A stretch of 32,739 nucleotides of DNA from Alphaproteobacteria bacterium bin52 (lineage in GTDB: Bacteria; Pseudomonadota; Alphaproteobacteria; Thalassobaculales; Thalassobaculaceae). Made by a program: the position numbers and the translations under genes. Position 1 is the stretch's first letter. Every line of letters begins with the position of its first letter. The notes beneath the pieces were generated by a model. That model ran no database searches and was not told the origin of the DNA. It worked only from the letters and a program-made list of their open reading frames with translations. This document shows, piece by piece, positions 15,202 to 25,156 of this stretch. The stretch is from positions 1 through 32,739 of the forward strand of contig MPMT01000050.1 of NCBI GenBank assembly GCA_002238645.1, read 5' to 3'.

Positions 15202-17346
15202 CTACCCGGCGTCGACCGCGGCTTCCAGTCGATCGAGGAGGTCGAGCGCCGCCTCGGCGATCATGGTGCCGGGGGGGAAAATCGCGGCGGCTCCGGCCGC
15301 CAGCAGATCGTCGATATCGCCTGGTGGAATCACGCCGCCCACAACGATCATGATGTCGTCGCGCCCGTGTGCGTACAGGTGGTCCCGCAGTTCCGGCACC
15401 AGTGTCAGGTGGCCGGCGGCAAGCGAGCTGGCGCCGATGACGTGGACATCGTTCTCGACCGCCTGGCGGGCTGCTTCTTCCGGGGTCTGGAACAGTGGGC
15501 CGATGTCGACGTCGAAGCCGAGATCGGCGAAGGCGCTGGCGATCACCTTCTGGCCGCGGTCATGGCCATCCTGGCCCATCTTGGCGATCAGGATCCGCGG
15601 TCGCCGGCCCTCCCGGCGCTCGAACCGGGCAGCGCGCTCGAGTACCCGTGCCGCGGCCCCGGCATCGGTGCCGACTTCACCGGCATAGATGCCGGATACG
15701 GTGCGTGTCCGGGCCACGTGCCTTCCCCAGACCTTCTCCAGTGCATCCGACATCTCGCCGACCGTTGCCAGGGTGCGCGACGCCTCGACGGCGAGTTCGA
15801 GCAGGTTGCCGTCGCCGGTCCCGGCGCAGCGGGTGAGGCGGTCGAGTGCGGCGTCCACGGCGGTCGGGTTGCGTTCGGCGCGCAGCCGTTCGAGCTTCTC
15901 GATCTGCTGGCGGCGCACGGCGGCGTTGTCGACCTTCAGTACCTCGATCGGCTCGTCATCGTCGGTCCGGTAGCAATTGACCCCGACGATGGTCTGACGC
16001 CCGGAGTCGATCCGGGCCTGGGTGCGTGCGGCCGACTCCTCGATACGCATCGTGGGAATACCGGCATCAATGGCCTTCGCCATGCCACCGAGTGCCTCTA
16101 CCTCGTCGATGTGGCCGAGGGCGCGGGCAGCGAGATCGTGCGTCAGGCGCTCGACATAGTAGCTGCCGCCCCAGGGATCGATCACCGAGCAGATGCCGGT
16201 TTCCTGCTGGATCAGCAGCTGGGTATTCCGGGCGATGCGCGCGCTGAAGTCGGTCGGCAGCGCGAGCGCCTCGTCGAGTGCGTTGGTATGCAGTGACTGG
16301 GTATGTCCGTGGGTCGCGGCGAGAGCCTCGACGCAGGTCCGGGTCACGTTGTTGAACACGTCCTGGGCAGTGAGGCTCCAGCCGCTGGTCTGGCAGTGGG
16401 TGCGCAGCGACAGCGACCGCGCGTCCTGCGGATCGAACTGCTTCATCAGCCGTGCCCACAGCAGCCGCGCCGCACGCATCTTGGCGATTTCCATGAAGAA
16501 GTTCATGCCGATCGCCCAGAAGAACGAGAGGCGCGGGGCGAAGGAGTCGATGTCGAGGCCCGCGTCGACCCCGGCCCTGACGTACTCGATGCCGTCGGCG
16601 AGCGTGTAGGCGAGTTCCAGGTCGGCGGTCGCCCCGGCCTCCTGCATGTGGTAGCCGGAAATGCTGATCGAGTTGAACCGCGGCATCCGCGCCGAGGTGT
16701 GGGCAAAGATGTCGGAAATGATCCGCATCGATGCCGCCGGAGGATAGATGTAGGTGTTTCTGACCATGAACTCCTTGAGGATGTCGTTCTGGATGGTCCC
16801 GGCCAGTGCCCGTCTCGGCACACCCTGTTCCTCGGCGGCGTGGATGTAGTGCGCGAGCACGGGCAGGACCGCACCGTTCATGGTCATCGAGACGCTCATG
16901 CGGTCGAGCGGAATACCGTCGAACAGTTCGCGCATGTCGAGTATGGAATCGATCGCGACACCGGCCATGCCGACGTCGCCGGCGACCCGCGGGTGATCGG
17001 AGTCGTAGCCGCGGTGGGTTGCGAGGTCGAACGCGACCGACAGCCCCTTCTGGCCGGCCGCCAGGTTGCGCCGGTAGAACGCGTTCGAGTCGGCAGCCGT
17101 CGAGTAGCCCGCGTACTGGCGAATGGTCCAGGGCCGAGTCGCGTACATGGTCGGGTAGGGGCCGCGCAGGAAAGGGGCGATGCCGGGCCAGCCACCCAGG
17201 AAATCGAGCCCCCGGGTGTCGTCCTCGGTGTACAGCGGCTTGAGTTCGATTCCTTCCGGCGTGGTCCACCGGCTGTTTCCGGCAGGTGGCGGACCCGGTT
17301 CGGGGCCGTGAAGGGAGAGGGTGCTGAAGTCGGGCAGGATGCTCAT
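15202..17346 (-). CDS. scpA: Methylmalonyl-CoA mutase, large (catalytic) subunit
   Basis: A 714-residue B12-dependent mutase interconverting (R)-methylmalonyl-CoA and succinyl-CoA. Residues 1 to about 560 form the substrate barrel, with the active-site tyrosine in [10 protein letters not shown], the arginine of KEFMVRNTY and the histidine of SGYHMQEAG. The C-terminal cobalamin domain carries DGHDRG at about 593-598, whose histidine (about 595) coordinates cobalt in the base-off mode. Length is standard. It overlaps the small-subunit gene by four bases (ATGA) and is followed by meaB, forming a complete mutase operon. No propionyl-CoA carboxylase or methylmalonyl-CoA epimerase gene is in the window. 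Confidence 0.97.
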   Translation of the reverse strand: MSILPDFSTLSLHGPEPGPPPAGNSRWTTPEGIELKPLYTEDDTRGLDFLGGWPGIAPFLRGPYPTMYATRPWTIRQYAGYSTAADSNAFYRRNLAAGQKGLSVAFDLATHRGYDSDHPRVAGDVGMAGVAIDSILDMRELFDGIPLDRMSVSMTMNGAVLPVLAHYIHAAEEQGVPRRALAGTIQNDILKEFMVRNTYIYPPAASMRIISDIFAHTSARMPRFNSISISGYHMQEAGATADLELAYTLADGIEYVRAGVDAGLDIDSFAPRLSFFWAIGMNFFMEIAKMRAARLLWARLMKQFDPQDARSLSLRTHCQTSGWSLTAQDVFNNVTRTCVEALAATHGHTQSLHTNALDEALALPTDFSARIARNTQLLIQQETGICSVIDPWGGSYYVERLTHDLAARALGHIDEVEALGGMAKAIDAGIPTMRIEESAARTQARIDSGRQTIVGVNCYRTDDDEPIEVLKVDNAAVRRQQIEKLERLRAERNPTAVDAALDRLTRCAGTGDGNLLELAVEASRTLATVGEMSDALEKVWGRHVARTRTVSGIYAGEVGTDAGAAARVLERAARFERREGRRPRILIAKMGQDGHDRGQKVIASAFADLGFDVDIGPLFQTPEEAARQAVENDVHVIGASSLAAGHLTLVPELRDHLYAHGRDDIMIVVGGVIPPGDIDDLLAAGAAAIFPPGTMIAEAALDLLDRLEAAVDAG

Positions 17347-19358
17347 GGCCGGGTCATCCCGAGGTCGGTTGCAAGTCTGGTCAGTGTGGAGAGCATGTCA
17401 TCACCGGCATGGATGAAGAAGTCGACACCGGCCGAGCGCAGTGTCCCCTCGTCCTCGCCTGGCCCGCCGGCGAGCAGCACTCTCGACGCCCCCGATGCCT
17501 TCAGGCCGGCCGCGGCCGCGGCAGCCGAGGCGGCGTAGACCGTGTCCGACGAGCACAGGACCACGAGGTCCACGTCGTGGACCGCAAGCGTGTTTCCCGC
17601 CTGTTCCGCGGTTTCCACCGGGACCTCGATCGCTCCGATACCGGCGGCGGCGAGGTAGCTCTTCGCGAACACGCTGCGCTCGGTATACTCGGCCGGTGTG
17701 CCCAGCTGAACCAGCAGGGCGGCCGGGCGCCGTCCGTAACGGGTCCGCCAGCGGTCGCTCGCGTCGCGCAGCACCTCGAAGGCTTCGCCAAGACGATGCT
17801 GATTCACGGCGTTCATGATCAACGGCTCGCCGTGTAACGGTGTCAGCAGCGTGGCGAGGTCCGCGCCCGCGGCCGCGGCCCTGACAAGTGCGGCGGGATC
17901 GCCGTCTCCCGGGACGTCGAACCGGCGTGCGGACCTGACGGGGGCGGGTGTTTCGACCTCGGCCAACGGGACGGCCGCCTCGTCGAGATCGGGAAACCGC
18001 GAGACCCCGGTCACCACGTCGCGGCCACGTGCAAGCGCACCCAGGCGCCGCTCCCACGCCTGTTCGAGCATGGTGGTGACACGGCCGCTCGCAAGCGCAC
18101 GGGCCATGCCTCCGCTTCCCTCGAGGTCCTGGAACAGCGACCAGGCCTGCTCGGCGTAGTCGCTCGTGAGGCGCTCCGCGTAGTAGGAACCGCCGGCCGG
18201 ATCCACGACCCGGGCAAGCCCGGATTCGCGCATCAGGATTGTCTGGGTGTTGCGCGCAATGCGCCGGGCGCGGGCTTCGGGAACTCCCAGGGCATGCGAG
18301 TAGGGCAGCACGGTCACACTGTCCGCACCTCCCACCCCCGCGGCGAGGCAGCTCGCGGTGGCGCGCAGGGCATTCACCCATGCATCGCGTCGGCTCATCA
18401 TTCGTGCCGCGGTGGTCGCGGCCAGGGTGGTGATGCGCGCCTGCATTCCGCCGCCGGACGCCTCGATGATCCGCGCCCAGATCCGGCGCAGGGCGCGCAG
18501 CTTGGCGATCGCCTGGAACACGTCGGTGCCGACCGAAAGGCAGAACCCGACCTGGCGGGCAGCGTCGTCGACCGACATGCCGGCGTCGGTGAGCGCGCGC
18601 AGATAGGCGACACCGGTCGCGGCGGCGAACGCAATGTCCTGGGTTTCGGTGGCTCCGGCCGCGTGGTAGGCGCCTGTATCGATCTCGATCGCGCGCATGC
18701 CGGGCAGATGGCCTGCGCACCAGCGTGCGAGGTCGCCTGTCGCCTCCAGCTGGTCGGCCACGGGTGCCGGCAGCCGTCCGTCGCGTGCGAGGCCTGTGAG
18801 CGGATCGGCTCCGAACGAACCCGTCAGGCTTGAGGGCGGCACGCCCTGGCGGTCGGCGCAGGCGAGGAGTTGCGCCGCCGCGGCCGGCGTCGATGCCCCG
18901 GCCCGCAGACCGATCGCTACCGCGGCGAGGTCGACACCGTGGAACAGGACCAGCCAGTCCTCGAGCGAGCGCAGCACGATGCCATCGGTGCCGCACTCGG
19001 CCGGTTCGCCGCGCCGTGCTTCAGAATCGAGTCCGAGCAGCACCGCATGGGCGCCACCCTCGATGTCGGCGCGAATATCGGCATTGCCCTGCGACGGGTC
19101 GGGATGGCAGTGCAGCTGGCGAATGTCCCAGCGGTCGCGATCATCCGGACACGGGATGGCTGCACGCGCCGCAGCCGCACCCGGGGTCAGGTCGTCTGCC
19201 CGGTAAAGCGGCTTCAGTGTCACACCCTCGGGCGTGTCGGTCGAAAGCGCTTCCTCGACCGGTCGTCCGCGCAGCGCCCTGGTCGCGAGCTCTTCCCACT
19301 CGGCCCGATCGGGTGCCGCGAAACCGTCGGCAAGCGGTATGTCAGGTCCGGCGCTCAT
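17343..19358 (-). CDS. mutA: Methylmalonyl-CoA mutase, small subunit
   Basis: A 671-residue partner subunit of the heterodimeric mutase, homologous to the catalytic subunit but not catalytic. In the cobalamin-domain region the base-off motif is lost: the position of DGHDRG in the large subunit reads TPAEYTERS here, so no cobalt-binding histidine remains. A barrel with [17 protein letters not shown] and GSGGMARAL motifs is intact. An ATG with GGAG eight bases upstream starts the gene. It overlaps the large subunit by four bases. The gap to the upstream monooxygenase gene is only 51 bases, too short for a cobalamin riboswitch. Confidence 0.93.
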   Translation of the reverse strand: MSAGPDIPLADGFAAPDRAEWEELATRALRGRPVEEALSTDTPEGVTLKPLYRADDLTPGAAAARAAIPCPDDRDRWDIRQLHCHPDPSQGNADIRADIEGGAHAVLLGLDSEARRGEPAECGTDGIVLRSLEDWLVLFHGVDLAAVAIGLRAGASTPAAAAQLLACADRQGVPPSSLTGSFGADPLTGLARDGRLPAPVADQLEATGDLARWCAGHLPGMRAIEIDTGAYHAAGATETQDIAFAAATGVAYLRALTDAGMSVDDAARQVGFCLSVGTDVFQAIAKLRALRRIWARIIEASGGGMQARITTLAATTAARMMSRRDAWVNALRATASCLAAGVGGADSVTVLPYSHALGVPEARARRIARNTQTILMRESGLARVVDPAGGSYYAERLTSDYAEQAWSLFQDLEGSGGMARALASGRVTTMLEQAWERRLGALARGRDVVTGVSRFPDLDEAAVPLAEVETPAPVRSARRFDVPGDGDPAALVRAAAAGADLATLLTPLHGEPLIMNAVNQHRLGEAFEVLRDASDRWRTRYGRRPAALLVQLGTPAEYTERSVFAKSYLAAAGIGAIEVPVETAEQAGNTLAVHDVDLVVLCSSDTVYAASAAAAAAGLKASGASRVLLAGGPGEDEGTLRSAGVDFFIHAGDDMLSTLTRLATDLGMTRP

Positions 19359-19409
19359 GGCCCGTGCTCCTGCCGGCGTATCCGGAAGGGATGCATGCCC
19401 GCCGCCCGC

Positions 19410-20726
19410 TCAGTCCTCGCCGGGGGGCACGGCGGATCCGCGTTGCCCGGCCAGAGGATCGCGCGCCGGAACCGTGATGTCGGCGGCCGCGTGGTGCAGG
19501 GAGCGTGACGACTCGTCCTGTTCGGTCTGCACGATGTTGCGGCCGAAGGCGCTGATCACCGGAATCTCGTGTTCCTCGAGCGGCCGCATGCGCGGCTTGC
19601 GGGCGAGCGCGGCCTCGATGAAGGGCGCCAGTTCGGCCGATTTCCGGGCCTCGAGCTCGGCTTCCCGCTCCTTGAAGTGCGGCATTACCTCGGCGGCGAA
19701 CAACTCCATCGCCTCGCAGATGTGCTCGTGGCGGTTCTTCCCGCCCTGCTGGATGAAGATGACCTGGTCGACCCCGGCATCGGCAAACTCCTGAAGGTGG
19801 TCCCGCACCTCGTCCGGCGTGCCGATGCCGCTGCCCTTGCCGACATCGTCCATGCTTTCGCGTGCCCGTTCGAACTGCTCCCACAACGGGGTTACCCCAG
19901 GCTGGTGGTCGCCGAAGACGTAGTAGTGGCCGAGGGAGTAGCCGAAGTAGCGGAATCCGTCGGCACCGCGGCGTTTCGCCTCCTCCACATCGTGATGCAC
20001 CGAGAACCCGGTGCACATGGCGATGTTGGCGTTGACCGAGTGGCCGATCGGAACACACTCGTCCGACCTGATGATCGCGTAGTACTCGTCCACCCACTGG
20101 CGTGCGACCTGCGGGTTGACGAAGGCGAAGGTCAGTGCACCGATCCCGGCGCGCGCGGCGGCGTGGATGGTCTCCATGCGCGAACAGGCAACCCACAGTG
20201 GCGGATGCGGTTGCTGGTAGGGTTTGGGCAGCACGTTCCTGCACGGCATCGAGAAGAACCGGCCCTCGAAACCGGGGTAGGGTTCCATGGTCATCATGTT
20301 GGCCGACTGTTCGGTCGCCTCGGCCCACATCGCCTTCTTGTCTTCCATGGTCACGCCGAAGGCGTCCATCTCGACCCGCGAGGCACTCTCCCCGGTACCC
20401 CAGTCGACCCGGCCATGGCTGATCAGGTCGAGTGTCGCGATCCGCTCCGCGACCCGGGCCGGGTGGTTGTACGGCGGCGGCGAGAGCACCACGGCGTGCC
20501 CCAGCCGGATCTGTTTGGTGTTCCGGGCGCAGGCGGCCAGGAACACTTCCGGGGCGGAGGAGTGGGAGTACTCCTCGAGGAAATGGTGCTCGTTCTCCCA
20601 GATGTAGTCGAAGCCCAGGCGGTCGGCGAGTTCGACCTGCTCGATCGCCTCGTGCAGCAGGTCGTAGTCTGATCTTTCCGTCCAGCTGCGCGGCAGCTGG
20701 TGTTCGTAAAGAAGTCCGAATTTCAT
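19410..20726 (-). CDS. LLM class flavin-dependent oxidoreductase
   Basis: A 438-residue luciferase-like monooxygenase (bacterial luciferase alpha/beta-barrel family), using F420 or reduced FMN. The opening MKFGLLYEHQ, the WENEHHF loop, the RLGHAVVLSPPPYNHPARVAERIATLD block and GRVDWGTG(E) are characteristic. An AGGGGG site lies eight bases before the ATG. It is longer than many members through a C-terminal extension of around 60 residues containing MRPLEEHEIPV. It sits 15 bases after the MFS gene and 51 before the mutase small subunit, so it is probably cotranscribed with both. Substrate unknown. Such enzymes often oxidise or cleave alkanes, ketones, sulfonates or heterocycles. Confidence 0.9.
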   Translation of the reverse strand: MKFGLLYEHQLPRSWTERSDYDLLHEAIEQVELADRLGFDYIWENEHHFLEEYSHSSAPEVFLAACARNTKQIRLGHAVVLSPPPYNHPARVAERIATLDLISHGRVDWGTGESASRVEMDAFGVTMEDKKAMWAEATEQSANMMTMEPYPGFEGRFFSMPCRNVLPKPYQQPHPPLWVACSRMETIHAAARAGIGALTFAFVNPQVARQWVDEYYAIIRSDECVPIGHSVNANIAMCTGFSVHHDVEEAKRRGADGFRYFGYSLGHYYVFGDHQPGVTPLWEQFERARESMDDVGKGSGIGTPDEVRDHLQEFADAGVDQVIFIQQGGKNRHEHICEAMELFAAEVMPHFKEREAELEARKSAELAPFIEAALARKPRMRPLEEHEIPVISAFGRNIVQTEQDESSRSLHHAAADITVPARDPLAGQRGSAVPPGED

Positions 20727-20741
20727 CCGGGAGACCCCCTG

Positions 20742-21926
20742 TCAGTCATCGCCGCCGACGGCGGTTTCGAGCGCGGTGCGTTGCCTGCCGGGCAGGGCGG
20801 CGACGGCAAACGTGATGATCACCGCGGCTCCGGCTGCAACGGTAAACATGGTCGGAAAGCCGCCGCCACTGTCGTACAGCCACGAGATCGACGGGACCGC
20901 GGCGGCAGACACCGTAAAGGACAGCACGTACTTCACCGAAAATACCCGGCCGCGCCACGCATCCGGCGTGTGGCGGGCGATCAGGGTGTCGTTGATCGGA
21001 ATCTGTCCGAACACCATCACCATCACCAGCACGGCGATCGCGACCATCATCCAGCCTTCGGAGTTGATGGCGGCGTAAAGCGCGATCGCCTGTCCCGCCA
21101 TGAGGCCGAGGAAGATCGGCTTGATGGCGAACCGGTCGATGGCTCGTCCGACCGCGACCTGGGTGAAGGCCGCTGCAGCGTAGACCAGTGACGCGATCGC
21201 CCCGACTTCGGTGGCGGACAGCTGGTAGACGGCGAGGCGGTCATCGAGCACCTTGGGCATCGAGACCGTCATCGCGTTGAAGATGAAGCCGCCGATGGTG
21301 GTGGTGATGAACACCACCGCAAGGACACGTTTCCAGTCGAGCGACGGCGACGCATCGCGCTTGCGGGCCGCCCCTGCGGCGAGCCGGTCGGCGCGCGTCA
21401 GGCGGGTCCAGCCGATGCCGAGAACGATGGAGACCAGGCCCGCGGTCAGGAATGCCTCGCGCCAGCCGGCGAAATCGGCGAACAGGCCGATGGAAATCGC
21501 CGAGGCGGCGACTCCCATGTTGCCCCAGACCCCGTTCACGCCGATGCGGCGACCGACATCGCCACCGCCGCGGGCAACCATTGCAAGGCCGACCGGGTGG
21601 TAGATGGCGGCAAACATGCCGACCAGGGTCAGCGTGACCGCGATGTGCCACGACTCGGTGACCAGGCCGGTCAGGATCATTGCCCCGCCGATGCCGATGA
21701 AGAAGATCGACAACATGATCTCGCGGCTGAACCGGTCGGCGAGCCACCCGGCCGGGAGCGAAAAGGCGCCGAACGCGATGAAGCTGCCGGTCGCGAGCGT
21801 GAGCAGTTCCCCGTACCCGGCGCCCAGGTCCGCGGCTGCGAGCGCAGCCACGGCCGGGAACATCAGCATGAACAGATGATCGATCGAATGTCCGACGTTC
21901 AGGTAGAGGAACCGTGTTCCGGTCAT
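20742..21926 (-). CDS. MFS transporter
   Basis: A 394-residue major facilitator superfamily protein with about 12 predicted membrane segments. The first loop contains GWLADRFSREIML, a variant of the MFS A-motif (G-x-x-x-D-R). A middle cytoplasmic loop (ADRLAAGAARKRDASPSLDW) separates the two halves. The start at 21926 has GGAG seven bases upstream and begins MTGTRFLYLNVGHS. The frame extends upstream to 22070, but that part is Pro/Arg-rich and unlike MFS N-termini. It precedes the LLM monooxygenase by 15 bases, suggesting import of that enzyme's substrate or export of a product. Substrate cannot be assigned. Confidence 0.88.
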   Translation of the reverse strand: MTGTRFLYLNVGHSIDHLFMLMFPAVAALAAADLGAGYGELLTLATGSFIAFGAFSLPAGWLADRFSREIMLSIFFIGIGGAMILTGLVTESWHIAVTLTLVGMFAAIYHPVGLAMVARGGGDVGRRIGVNGVWGNMGVAASAISIGLFADFAGWREAFLTAGLVSIVLGIGWTRLTRADRLAAGAARKRDASPSLDWKRVLAVVFITTTIGGFIFNAMTVSMPKVLDDRLAVYQLSATEVGAIASLVYAAAAFTQVAVGRAIDRFAIKPIFLGLMAGQAIALYAAINSEGWMMVAIAVLVMVMVFGQIPINDTLIARHTPDAWRGRVFSVKYVLSFTVSAAAVPSISWLYDSGGGFPTMFTVAAGAAVIITFAVAALPGRQRTALETAVGGDD

Positions 21927-22459
21927 CCGTCGTCTCCCCGGCACGGACAGCGGTCTCGCGGGACGGGCTGGTACACGTGCAGCATAGACCAGAACGCGCG
22001 GTGCCGGAACTCCGGGCACCGTCCCGGAGCCCGGACGTTCCGTCATCGCCACCGGTGCCGGCCGGGGCACGGGGCAGCCCGCGGTGTTGCGTGATCAACG
22101 GGAAGCCGGCCCGCAGATGCAGGACGGCGACAATGGTCTGCGGAGACGATACCAGTCGCGGGTGCATCATGGCCGCGCCGCGCCGGATCACGCGGTTCTG
22201 CGCCGGCCGCAGGTACCTCCCGACGGCCTGGCCGCACGCAATCGAGCGCGACGGCGGCGATCGGCGAACCCGGTCGGGCGACACGGCGTGGCGCCGCTCT
22301 GTGCGGGTACCGGGTTCGGTACGCCTGACCGGGAGCCGGGTGCACGCGACGCCCGGCGAGGTCAGCAACGTCCCTGGGCCGTTCCGATCGCCTGCCGACC
22401 GGGGCACTGTTCGATCCGGGAAACCCGCTGCCCGGCGCCGTACCCGGCCCGGGTCGGGA
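21927..22459. other. Intergenic region, no gene found
   Basis: About 530 bases between the MFS start and the thiolase stop. Open frames here have Arg/Pro-rich translations and no family likeness. On the minus strand, just upstream of the MFS gene, two overlapping hairpins can form: GGTGCC with GGCACC (7-bp stem, 21999-22005/22015-22021) and CTCCGGG with CCCGGAG (7-bp stem, 22010-22016/22023-22029). They share bases and so exclude each other. A smaller hairpin, GTACCG-GGTT-CGGTAC, lies further up. Whether these regulate anything is unknown. Confidence 0.5.
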
Positions 22460-23668
22460 TTAGACCCGTTCGATGACGGTCGCCATCCCCTGGCCGACAC
22501 CGATGCACATTGTGCACAGTGCGTAGCGTCCACCCGTCTCCTCGAGTTCCTGGGTCGCGGTCAGGAGCAGGCGGGCTCCGGAGGCGCCGAGCGGGTGGCC
22601 GAAGGCGATGGCGCCGCCGTTCGGATTGACCCGCCGATCGTCATCGGCGACACCGAGCTCGCGCAGTGTCGCCAGCGCCTGGCTGGCGAAGGCCTCGTTC
22701 AGTTCGATCACGTCCATGTCGGAGGTGTCGAGACCCGCGCGCTCAAGCGCCTTGCGCGACGCCGGGGCCGGGCCGATGCCCATGATGCGGGGCTCCACCC
22801 CGGCCGTGGCGCAGGCCACCACCCTCGCACGTGGAGTGAACCCGTGTTCCCGGGCCGCAGCCTCGCTGGCAACCACCATTGCGGCCGAACCGTCGTTGAC
22901 ACCGCTCGCGTTGCCCGCGGTCACGCTGCCGCCCTCCCTGCGAAACGGGGTCGGGAGCTTGGCGAGGCCTTCCATGGTGGTGCCGTGGCGTGGATGCTCG
23001 TCGGTATCCACGATGGTGACGGCGCCGCGGCGCCCCTTCACCTCCACCGCAACCAGCTCGCGGGCGATGCGACCCGATTCCATGGCGGCTTGCGCCCTGT
23101 GCTGGCTTCGCAGGGCGAAGGCGTCCTGGTCCTCGCGCCGGACCTGGTACTTCTCGGCGACGTTCTCTCCGGTCTCCGGCATCGAATCCGAACCGTACAT
23201 GCCGTCAAGCTTCGGGTTGACGAACCGCCAGCCGATGGTGGTGTCATAGATCTCGGCCGACCGGGCAAACGCGGTCTCGGCCTTCGCCATGACGAAGGGG
23301 GCCCTGCTCATGCTCTCGATCCCGCCGGCGACGAAGAACGATCCTTCGTCGGAACGGATCGCCCGGGCGGCGGCATTGACCGCCTCCATCCCGGAGGCAC
23401 ACAGCCGATTGACGGTTGCCCCGGGCACGTCGGGCGACATCCCGGCGAGCAGCAGCGCCATCCGAGCGACGTTCCGGTTGTCCTCACCGGCCTGGTTCAC
23501 GCATCCGTAGTAGACATCATCCACCCGGGTCCAGTCGGCGCCGGAATTCCGCTTCATCAGTTCGGCGATCGGCACCGCCGCGAGATCGTCCGTCCGGACC
23601 GATGAAAGGGAACCGCCATAGCGGCCGATCGGTGTGCGGACGGCGTCGCAGATGAATGCCTCGGTCAT
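22460..23668 (-). CDS. Acetyl-CoA C-acyltransferase, 3-oxoadipyl-CoA thiolase (PcaF)-like
   Basis: A 402-residue thiolase closely resembling PcaF, which cleaves 3-oxoadipyl-CoA to succinyl-CoA and acetyl-CoA in the beta-ketoadipate pathway. The nucleophile is Cys90 in VNRLCASGM. The NEAFASQ motif, the histidine of GGAIAFGHPLGASGAR and the C-terminal acid/base cysteine in TMCIGVGQG complete the active site. The long match to PcaF sequences (MTEAFICDAVRTPIGRYGG start, GEDNRNVARMALL) is by memory, not by search. GGAGG lies eight bases before the ATG. The upstream frame extension to 24070 is a shadow. Because thiolase specificity is hard to read, I leave the symbol blank. No pcaIJ or other ring-cleavage gene is nearby. 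Confidence 0.9.
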   Translation of the reverse strand: MTEAFICDAVRTPIGRYGGSLSSVRTDDLAAVPIAELMKRNSGADWTRVDDVYYGCVNQAGEDNRNVARMALLLAGMSPDVPGATVNRLCASGMEAVNAAARAIRSDEGSFFVAGGIESMSRAPFVMAKAETAFARSAEIYDTTIGWRFVNPKLDGMYGSDSMPETGENVAEKYQVRREDQDAFALRSQHRAQAAMESGRIARELVAVEVKGRRGAVTIVDTDEHPRHGTTMEGLAKLPTPFRREGGSVTAGNASGVNDGSAAMVVASEAAAREHGFTPRARVVACATAGVEPRIMGIGPAPASRKALERAGLDTSDMDVIELNEAFASQALATLRELGVADDDRRVNPNGGAIAFGHPLGASGARLLLTATQELEETGGRYALCTMCIGVGQGMATVIERV

Positions 23669-24109
23669 TTCATGTCCTCCAGGAACCGCGGATGGTGCAC
23701 TGCGGAATGGTCGCACGGGGGCGGAAGCGAGGTCAAACCGGCGGCACTCGCACGCCGGACTGCCGGCTGCCGACCTGTAGCCTGTCCGGATGCAAGGCAT
23801 TGCAAGTGCGCCGCATGGCCGGAACCTGTCCGGGAGAGCCGCGCGGCGGAAAGGTTGCCCATGGCCCGGACGGGACGAGATCACTCCGGCAACCGGTGTC
23901 CTGTTTCCAGGGAACGCATGGCGCGGCTGCATGCTGCATCCGAGACGGTCCCGTCGGTCCCGGTTTCGCCGGTCCCCCGTCGGCAGCTCGCGTGGCCGCG
24001 GAGGCGCCGGCTCCGTCTTGAATCCCGGTCGACGCATTGGGTATGGTCTTCCTCCTGTGCCCGGGCACAACGCCCGTCACGACAGGGAACGCTGCGTGGA
24101 GACAGCAAG
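23669..24109. other. Divergent intergenic region, no gene found
   Basis: About 440 bases between the leftward thiolase and the rightward ABC binding-protein gene. Frames here are shadows or extensions of the flanking genes. No TPP or other riboswitch consensus was recognised before the binding-protein gene. A candidate rightward promoter is at 24018-24047. Confidence 0.5.
24018..24047 (+). promoter_or_regulatory. Candidate promoter for the NMT1-type ABC operon
   Basis: TTGAAT (24018-24023), an 18-base spacer, then TATGGT (24042-24047). This leaves about 55 bases of leader before the ATG at 24110, which has its own GGAG site. Confidence 0.32.
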
Positions 24110-25135
24110 ATGATCTATTCGGGATGGCGTGCGTCCGTTGCAGCAATGGTCATGGCGGCCGTGCTGGGCCTTACCGCCTCGGTTGCCCTGGCCCAGGACA
24201 AGGTTCGACTTGGAGCCCTCAGGTTCACCTCGCATTCGGGTGCCTTCGTGGCTTTCGAAAAGGGGTATTTCGAGGAGGAAGGTCTCGACGTCGAGTTTCA
24301 CTTCTTCCAGGCGGCGGCACCCATGGCAGTGGCGATCGCGTCCGGTGACATCGACTACGGCGTGACCGCGATCTCGGGAGGCCTGATCAACCTGGCGGGC
24401 AAGGGGGCCATCAAGGTGATCGGGGGCGCTCTTGTCGAGGAAGTCGGCGTGGATGGCCAGAAGATCCTGGTATCGAACCAGGCCTGGGACGACGGAGTGA
24501 CCACACCCGCAATGCTCGCCGGCCGGTCGTTCGGTATCACCCAGACCGGCTCGTCGTTTCACTACATGATCTCGCAGATCGCCGCAATGGAAGGCTTTGC
24601 GCTGTCCGAGGTCAGCCTGAAGCCGCTGCAGAAGGTCGGCGCGGTCATCGGCGCACTGAAGTCCGGCCAGATCGATGGCTGGACCATTGTTCCGCACATC
24701 GCCAAGGCACTGGCCGGCGGCGGGGCGGTCAGGATCATCGGCAATGTTGCCGACTACATCGACACCTACCAGGTGACCGCCATCTTCACATCCAGTGCCA
24801 ACGCCTCGGACAAGCGAGACCTGACCACGCGGTTCCTGCGTGCCTATTCGAAGGGGATTGCCGACTTCAACGCGAACATGGTCGACCGGACCGGGGGCGA
24901 GGCGGGGCTCGAGAGCACCACGCGGCTGATCCACCGGTATGTCTATACCTCGCGCCCCTACGAGAAGGCGGCACCGTCCATCCGCAACGGTTCGATGCGG
25001 CTGCAACCGGACGCCCGGCTCAATCTCGCTTCGGTCAGGCACCAGCTCGAGTGGTTCAAGTCCGAGGGACTGGTGGATGAAGGGATCACCATCGACCAGC
25101 TGGTTGACACGAGCTACGTAGAGATAGACGACTGA
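24110..25135 (+). CDS. ABC transporter substrate-binding protein, NMT1/SsuA-like
   Basis: A 341-residue periplasmic binding protein of the NMT1/SsuA/TauA superfamily. A signal peptide with core VAAMVMAAVLGLTASVALA ends before QDKVRLG. The family motif follows: GYFEEEGLDVEFHFF, then ASGDIDYGVTAISGG and ALKSGQIDGWTIVPH. The ATG at 24110 has GGAG eight bases upstream. Longer frames run back into the thiolase promoter region. Ligands in this superfamily include sulfonates, nitrate, thiamine precursors and aromatic acids, and sequence does not single one out. ATPase and permease genes follow directly, giving a complete importer. Confidence 0.88.
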   Translation: MIYSGWRASVAAMVMAAVLGLTASVALAQDKVRLGALRFTSHSGAFVAFEKGYFEEEGLDVEFHFFQAAAPMAVAIASGDIDYGVTAISGGLINLAGKGAIKVIGGALVEEVGVDGQKILVSNQAWDDGVTTPAMLAGRSFGITQTGSSFHYMISQIAAMEGFALSEVSLKPLQKVGAVIGALKSGQIDGWTIVPHIAKALAGGGAVRIIGNVADYIDTYQVTAIFTSSANASDKRDLTTRFLRAYSKGIADFNANMVDRTGGEAGLESTTRLIHRYVYTSRPYEKAAPSIRNGSMRLQPDARLNLASVRHQLEWFKSEGLVDEGITIDQLVDTSYVEIDD

Positions 25136-25156
25136 GCACAGGGCGGACCGTGGCGG

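Noticed and set aside
17343-19358. Broken small mutase subunit because the cobalt-binding motif is missing
   Set aside because: Loss of the motif is normal for the non-catalytic subunit of heterodimeric mutases.
19359-19409. Cobalamin riboswitch ahead of the B12-dependent mutase
   Set aside because: The gap is 51 bases, far shorter than a cobalamin riboswitch, and no B12 box is visible.
22460-23668. Complete beta-ketoadipate pathway
   Set aside because: Only the PcaF-like thiolase is present; no pcaIJ, pcaD, pcaGH or catechol pathway gene in the window.
23700-23800. Sequence translating to a GGTRTPDCRLP-like string often seen near tRNA genes
   Set aside because: No cloverleaf can be folded here; at most a distant relic, which cannot be supported.
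23669-24109. TPP riboswitch ahead of the NMT1-type binding protein
   Set aside because: The conserved CTGAGA and thiamine-box strings are absent.
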